From: Artocarpus heterophyllus
Lineage: Eukaryota; Streptophyta; Magnoliopsida; Rosales; Moraceae
NCBI GenBank assembly: GCA_025403435.1
Contig: CM046340.1
Span: 26,978,210 to 27,042,209 of the forward strand
Direction: 5' to 3'
DNA: 64,000 nt
Within the stretch, counting starts at the first letter, position 1; the number at the start of each line of letters is the position of its first letter. Shown here piece by piece: positions 57,626 to 64,000 of this stretch. The position numbers and the translations under genes are program-made. A model generated the notes under the pieces. That model was not told the DNA's origin and ran no database searches. It was given only the letters and a program-made list of their open reading frames with translations.

Positions 57626-59241
57626 ATAGGTTTTTATATAATTTGCAAGTTTGTGATCATGTTATATACATAAATTTTGTGATCTTAATCTCTCATATGC
57701 TTGAATTGAATTTTATAGAGAGATGGCACTCTAGGTTTCTATATAATATATATGTTGTCATGGATTATGTGGTGAATGTGTTATTAATTAATTATGGTTG
57801 ATTAAATCGTTGTTTAATTATTTATTAATTAATTAATACCGGTTATGGTTCCTTAGAGGTTAGAATGTGTATCTAGGTTTTTCATGTAATTAGATGGTGG
57901 ACTATCATCTCCGTATAGGAATTGTTATTTAATTTTTCATTTGTAAGAATTTTGTAATTAAATAATTATTCGGAGAAGACGGATCGAGAAGTCGGATCTA
58001 GAAGATTGATGATGGTGCCTCCAGATATTTCCTGAGTCTCTAATTTTATGTTTTTGAATTGTTGAAAATAAAATTGATGAATTGCATTAAAGTTGTATTT
58101 TCTGGATTGAGGGTTTTCTGCTCAGTCGGCATGCCGGACCTCACAGTTCGACAGGCCGACAGTGGGGCAGAAATTTTGGTGCTCTGCCGGCAGGCCGAAC
58201 CTTCATGTTCGGTAGGCCGAACCTTCATAACCGGCCGGCCGATCACCCAGACCGGCCGGCCGATCACCCAGACCGGCTGCCGACCGAGAGCTGCCAAGTG
58301 TCCAAAAAAGGTGCAATTTTTTCGGTACAGTTTCAATTTTATTTTTGGGACGATTCTGAGAAACATTAAATTTGGATATGACCGGAAATATGAAGTATTC
58401 GATTCATACGGGATTGAAGACTTGAAGATGGATATTACATGAAGAAGGATACAGCTTGAGGATTCAAGGATGAAGAATCAAAAAAATGTCCCAATTATTC
58501 TCTTGTAATCTTATTTTTTCTATTCTCTAGGGTAGAACCATAATATTACGGTTATTATTATTTTGCTTGATTGCTTTGCTTGTCTGCATTATAATATGAT
58601 TTACCATGTATATTGATAACATGTCATATAGAATAGGGAGTGCCGCTCATATTAAAATTGTTCATGCATAATTTTAAAATAAAACCTTGACTTCAAAAGA
58701 TTGAGTGGGAGAAGGTTTTCGAAGAGAGAACCTAAGGCCTCCATCATTGGTTCATAGGAAGAACATGGTGGTCCAGACCCCTAGGAAGGGATTTCTATCA
58801 TGTACTAGATTGGATCTCTGAAAGGATAAGGTATTTTAGTATGATTTATGGTTGCACACCCCTAGGTGGTGATTATAAATCATGGATAAAATATTAAAAT
58901 GGTGGTTAAACACTCACGTTGATTTTATTATTAACCTCCCCTAGGAGCTCTGTTAATAAAATTAATGACCAAAGAAATGATTATTAGTATATGCTGGATC
59001 ATACGGGTCCTGGATGGCATATATTAATCAGGAGGGGATCCGTGTTCCTGATTGAGTTTGGCATGACTCCTCTAGGAGCTTGTTAAATTCTGAGTTGGGA
59101 ATTATCGTTGTAAGGTTGTGATATTTTCAAGGTTTTGACACATAAACACATTTGTATGATTTTACATGATTGTGTTATCTTACTAAATTATTATATATGT
59201 TTGCTTATGTTTGGTATATGATTCTTTATTGTAGATTGAAA
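57626..59241 (+). other. Untranslated leader of copia B with GC-rich palindromic cluster
   Basis: No gene is seen in 1.6 kb. At 58125-58285 there is a G+C-rich cluster of the family motif in both orientations: CGGCATGCCGGAC, TCGACAGGCCGAC, CCGGCAGGCCGAAC, TCGGTAGGCCGAAC and two exact copies of a 21 bp unit, ACCGGCCGGCCGATCACCCA plus G, at 58230-58250 and 58251-58271. The cluster could form strong RNA stems in the genomic transcript. Confidence 0.75.
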
Positions 59242-62200
59242 ATGTCTAAAAATGCTTTATCATCGATTCTTGACAAAAACCAATTAATCGGTGAGAACTA
59301 TAACGATTGGAAACGGAACCTGGACATCGTCCTTTCCTTTGAGAAACTGAAATATGTTCTGACAACTCCTTGTCCTCCTGAGCCTACGGGAGACTCAAGT
59401 AATGAGCAATTCCAAGCGTACGACCGTTGGAAAGATGCTAATGATCAGGCCCGCTGCTATGTTATGGCCAGCATAAACAACGTGCTGCAGGCTCAACATC
59501 AGGATTATGAGACTGCGAAGCAGATCTTGGATAATCTTGAGGATATGTTCGGAGGCCAGGCCATAACGAAGCGGCAAGGGGCACTTTAGAAACTCTTAAA
59601 CTGTAGACAGAGACCGGGGACATCTGTAAAGGAGCACATGATGTTGGTCATGGGTTACCTTGTTGAGGCTTAAACCAATGGTGCCGACATCGATGCTGAA
59701 ACTCAGATGACTATGGTCTTTGAGACTCTGTCTAAGGAATTTATTTCGTTTAGAGCTACTTTTAATTTAAGCAATAGACGGGATATGACCTTGACAGAAC
59801 TGATGAAACAGTTACAGGAGTTTGAACTGCTGATCAGGGAGTCTCCTGCTGGTGGTGAGGCCAATATGGTAGCTGCTTCTGGTTCCAATCCTAACTCTGG
59901 GAATGGAAAGAAGCAACGGGCCAAGAGTGGGAAGTCTTCTATTCCTCTTGCAACCAAGAGCAAGAAGAAGAAGAAGAAGAACCCAAAGAAGCTTAAGTGC
60001 TTCTTCTATGGTAAGGTCGGGCATATAAAGAAGCATTGCAAGGACTTCCTTTCTAAGGGAGGTAGGTGTGATCTTCTATATTTTGAAACTTGTTTGGTTG
60101 AGGAATCTAGTGACATCTAGGTCATAGATTCTGGTGCAACTAATCATGTTTGTGTTTCTCTGTAGGGATTCAAAGAAACGAGAAGTCTACTTCGTGAAGA
60201 CTTAACGCTTCGGATGGGCGATGGATCCTTGGTCTCAGCGGAAGCAGTGGGAGATGTCCATCTTTATTTTGATAATTATAGGAATTTAATTTTGCGAGGT
60301 TGTTTTTATGTTCCTAAATTTAAAAGGAATTTAATTTCTGTATCTTCTTTATTTAAAGACTCCTACATGGTATCTTTTAATGAAAAAGTGGTGATTCGTA
60401 AAAACAAATCTTTTATCTGTACTGGATGGATGCAAAATAATCTATATTTTATCAAACCTAGGATGGACTTAGTGCTTAATGCTGAGATAAATGATAATAA
60501 CTCAAAAAGACTTAGAACTTCTCACTCTAATAAGACTTATCTTTGGCATTTGCGCCTTGGTTATATTAACCTGAATTGGATTCAAAGGTTGGTAAGGGAT
60601 GGACCTTTAAGTCACTTAAAGGTGGAATCTGTACCTCAATGTGAGTCTTGTTTGGAGGCTAAAATGACCAAAAGACCATACGGGTCTAAGGGCAATAGGG
60701 CCAAAGGGGTTCTAGAACTTGTGCATAGTGATGTTTGCGGACCGATGAACATCTAGGCACGAGGAGGGTATGAGTACTTCGTCACTTTTATTGACGATTA
60801 CTCAAGATATGGGTATGTGTACCTAATGCACCACAAAAGCGAAACTTATGATAAGTTCAGGGAGTTTCAGGCTGAAGTGGAAAAGCAATTGGGTAGACCC
60901 ATAAAGGCACTTCGATCTGATCGAGGTGGGGAATACCTTTCTGATAAGTTCTTGGGACACTTGTTAGAGAATGGGATTTTATCCCATTTGACTACGCCGG
61001 GCACTCCGCAGCAGAATGGCGTAGCGGAGAGAAGGAATAGGACTTTGTTGGACATGATTAGGTCCATGATGAGTTATTCATCATTGCCTTTATCCTTTTA
61101 GGGATATGCACTACAAACCGCATGTTATCTTTTGGACAATGTGCCTTCAAAATCGGTCTCTAAAACTCCTCACGAGTTGTGGACAAGACGGAAGACATCC
61201 TTAAACCATATTCGCATATGGGGATGTCCGGCTCATGTCCTGTTTAAGGATCCAAATAAGTTGAAAGCACGTTCAGAAGTTTGTGTATTTGTAGGATATC
61301 CAAAAGGGACTAAAGAGGGTTATTTTTATAACCCAAAGGAAAATAAAGTCGTGGTTTCAACTAATGCAACTCTCCTAGAGGAGAGTTACATGGACGACTT
61401 TAAACCTCGAAGCAAAGTGATGCTTGAGGAGTTGAGGGGTGATCCGTTTACTCCGGAGGTTCCGAATGAAACCATTCTGATCGGTGTAGAAAAACCAAAC
61501 AAACCTGAACAACAACCTCAGGGGCTTCGGCGTAGTGGGAGGATCGGGCGTCAACCTGAGAGGTATATGTTCAATGGGGAGGTCTTTTTGGCTGAACCGG
61601 ATGAACATGACAGGGATCCTTATACTTACGCAGAAGCTATGGAGGATGTTGATTCAAGACTCTGGACAGAGGCCATGAACATAGAGACGAAGTCTATGGA
61701 GACTAATCAGGTTTGGGAGCTTGTGGATCTTCCCGAGGGGGTAAAACCCATAGGGTGTAAGTGGATCTACAAGAGGAAAAGAGGAGTGGATGGAAAGGTC
61801 GAAACCTTTAAGGCTAGACTGGTAGCTAAGGGTTATACGTAAAAGGAAGGAATCGATTATGAGGAAACCTTTTCGCCTGTAGCCATGCTTAAGTCCATCC
61901 GGATTCTCTTGTCCATAGCTGCCGCTATCAACTACGAGATTTGGCAGATGGATGTCAAGACGGCTTTTCTGAATGGCTATCTTGATGAGTCCATTTATAT
62001 GGAACAACCAGACGAGTTCAAGGTCACGGGTCAAGAGGGGAAGGTTTGTAAGCTGCTAAAGTCAATTTATGGACTTAAGCAAGCATCCCGTTCTTGGAAC
62101 ATAAGATTTGATCAAGTGATCAAGACTTATGGTTTCTCATAAAATGTGGATGAACCATGTGTTTACAAACACATAAAGGATAGGAAGGTGGTTTTTCTAC

Positions 62201-63194
62201 TGCTCTATGTAGATGACATTCTACTAATTGGCAATGACGTTGGGGTGTTGTCATCGGTCAAATTATGGTTGACCAAGCAGTTTGACATGAAGGACTTAGG
62301 TGAGGCTAATTTTGTTCTCGGTATCCAGATCTTTCGGGATAGGAAGAACAAAATGTTAGCTTTGTCTCAGGCCGGCTACATAGATAAAATTCTCAGGAGG
62401 TTTGCAATGCAGGATTCCAAGAAAGGTGGGCAACCATCTAGGTCTGGAAATACTCTTTCTAAGAAAGACTCTCCAAAGTCTTATGAAGAAAGAGAATACA
62501 TGAAGAAGGTGCCTTATGCTTCCGCAGTGGGTAGTCTCATGTATGCCATGCTTTGCACACGACCGGATATTAGCTATGCGGTTGGGATTGTAAGTCGATT
62601 TCAGGCGGATCCAGGACCGAACTATTGGGTTGCGGTAAAGCATATTTTCAAGTACCTGAGAAGGACTCGAGGGTATATGCTTATGTATTCGGGTGAGGAC
62701 TTGACTCCTCTAGGATACACTGATTCAGATTTTCAATCCTGTCTGGATTCTAGGAAATCGACTTCGGGGTTTGTGTTTACTCTGGGTGGCGGTGCCATCA
62801 GTTGGAGAAGTGGAAGCAAGATTGCACTTCGGATTCAACGATGGAGGCCGAGTATGTGGCGGCTAGTGATGCTTCGAAAGAAGCAGTGTGGCTCCGCAAG
62901 ATCCTTGGGGATCTTGAGGTAGTTCCTGGTATGGATAAGGCGGTATCACTGTACTGTGATAACAGTGCAGCGGTAGCTAATGCTAAGGAACCAAGATTTC
63001 ACAAGAAGAGTAAGCATATTGATCGGAAGTATCATGTGATAAAAGACTTCGTTGAGGGCGGGCATGTCACGGCGTGCAAGATTGCATCAGAGGACAATTT
63101 AGCTGATCCATTTACGAAGACACTTACTGGGAGAGTCTTCGAGAGGCATGTGGAAGCTATGGGGATGCGAAATTTGCAGTATTTACTCACTTTG
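59242..63194 (+). pseudogene. Copia B gag-pol polyprotein, eight nonsense codons and one frameshift
   Basis: I take ATG 59242 (MSKNALSSILDKNQLIG) as start because it matches gag of copy C. In one frame follow: gag with a knuckle whose second Cys is Tyr (CFFYGKVGHIKKHC, from 59998), protease DSGATNHVC (60127), integrase (LWHLRLGYIN with a ligand His changed to Tyr; HSDVCGP; SDRGGEY; NGVAERRNRTL), reverse transcriptase (ARLVAKGYT; KTAFLNG; YVDD at 62206-62217) and RNase H (TDSDFQS, MEAEYVA, CDNSAAV). Stops start at 59587, 59671, 60118, 60163, 60754, 61099, 61840 and 62140. One base is missing near 62812 relative to A. The normal stop is TTG here, so the frame runs to 63236 inside the LTR. Confidence 0.92.
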
Positions 63195-63208
63195 TGCAAG
63201 TGGGAGAT

Positions 63209-64000
63209 TGTAAGACATGTATGCCCTAAGGAGTAAAAATGTAATATGTTTTTGGAGACATTTTTATCAATAAAGAATTTATTCATACCAAATCTTGTCC
63301 TCTTTACGTTCGTATTTGTTGAATGTATGATAAGCAAACAGCAGTTTGAGACTGTCAGTCTAAACCTTAAGAATTGGGCATATGATGGACTGATTATGCG
63401 GAAGACACGATTCTTAAGGTGACGGTCTAAAACATATGATCCGCAATCGAGGGAATAAAGTTGGGCTCTTTATTCATGTAAAGATTGTTATGTTGTCTAT
63501 ATCCCTTTTGGGAGATGGTTTGTCTTGGCCATCGGAGTTGGACTCCGTGAATAGAAACATTGGCACGTTGTCATAGGTGACGATGTGTTGGATCGGGATA
63601 TAAAGTGAATTGATTTGGATTAATAATTCTGTCTTGGCAAATCGATTCACTTTAGATAGTCATTTGTATTGTATCTTAATCCTGAGATGAATAGTGGGCC
63701 CGTTGTCTCGACTTGTGTCTTTTGATGTACCAATGGGTGACTCCCACATCTCTATAGTGGTATGCATGCCGGTACGTTGGAGGCATGACTCTTGATAGCG
63801 TAGACTTGTTATTCATAGATATGGAATCCATAGCTCCTCTTTAGGAGTAATGATATCCTCTTATATGCATTGTCCTGTAATTGGAAAACTGGAGCGCTCA
63901 ACCATTTGGATACATAGGTGTAACCGAATGGTGTACTATCTTTGGATAGTAAGTTTTCTAATGGTGAGATAATGAAACGTAAGATAAAAATGATCGGGAC
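63209..64000 (+). repeat. 3' LTR of copia B, first 792 bp
   Basis: It begins TGTAAGACATG (TGTTAG changed to TGTAAG) straight after the purine-rich GTGGGAGAT. It is colinear with 55574 onward to the window end. Confidence 0.9.

Larger units (their letters stand above)
55574..64000 (+). mobile_element. Ty1/copia element B, nearly complete, inserted in Athila D's 3' LTR
   Basis: 5' LTR 55574-57612, primer site 57615-57625, leader to 59241, one long gag-pol frame 59242-63194 and the 3' LTR from 63209, running off the window. TTATG (55569-55573) is the left target-site copy. The two LTRs differ at 20 of about 790 compared positions, 18 of them transitions. At the rice LTR rate of 1.3e-8 per site per year, about 2.5 percent divergence is roughly one million years. 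It is the youngest datable element here. Confidence 0.93.

Noticed and set aside
62800..62830. Programmed frameshift in copia B RNase H
   Set aside because: Copy A has an uninterrupted frame at the same place; B simply lacks one base, so it is a lesion.

Overview
The window is nuclear DNA of a flowering plant, almost certainly a eudicot. It holds intron-bearing nuclear genes, a cytosolic ribosomal protein gene, a gene for a plastid-targeted protein, and many plant-type LTR retrotransposons, LINEs and a SINE. I cannot name the species. No bacterial, viral or organellar block was recognised.

Region 1 (1-3775): the 3' end of a copia retrotransposon (element A; RNase H end and a 2.0 kb 3' LTR) sits in an intron of the cytosolic 60S ribosomal protein L9 gene. 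The last two RPL9 exons follow at 3400-3775. Region 2 (3776-13400): AT-rich intergenic DNA with a SINE-like unit, a hairpin, and a TIR-bounded element (8730-12774). That element carries a PB1-domain gene fragment and was itself split by a 2.8 kb solo LTR. Region 3 (13550-21888): a nine-exon gene for a plastid split-barrel (PNPOx/HugZ-like) protein. Its introns have taken up a LINE with a 13 bp target duplication, two further LINE pieces and a GC-rich LTR fragment. Two of its 3' splice sites lack the expected AG.

Region 4 (23256-64000): one nested stack of retrotransposons. A copia element in minus orientation (F) was split by an Athila-type gypsy element (D). D was hit by a solo copia LTR in its gag (G1), by a TAT-type gypsy element (E) in its 3' part, and by copia element B in its 3' LTR. 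E was split in its integrase by copia element C, and C's 5' LTR was split by another solo LTR (G2). The deepest path is F > D > E > C > G2. Target-site duplications support G1 and G2 (perfect 5 bp) and C and E (one mismatch each). A, B, C, G1 and G2 belong to one copia family with about 2 kb LTRs and an initiator-tRNA-Met primer site.

Only RPL9 and the split-barrel gene look like functioning host genes. Almost all the rest is mobile DNA in various stages of decay, mostly by C-to-T/G-to-A change. The less ordinary features are: a 21 bp palindromic array upstream of the copia TATA box and again in the leader; an antisense ORF kept in several LTR copies; an Athila element with gag and protease but no pol; the TAT element's antisense ORF and 3' tandem repeats; and the two non-AG splice acceptors.
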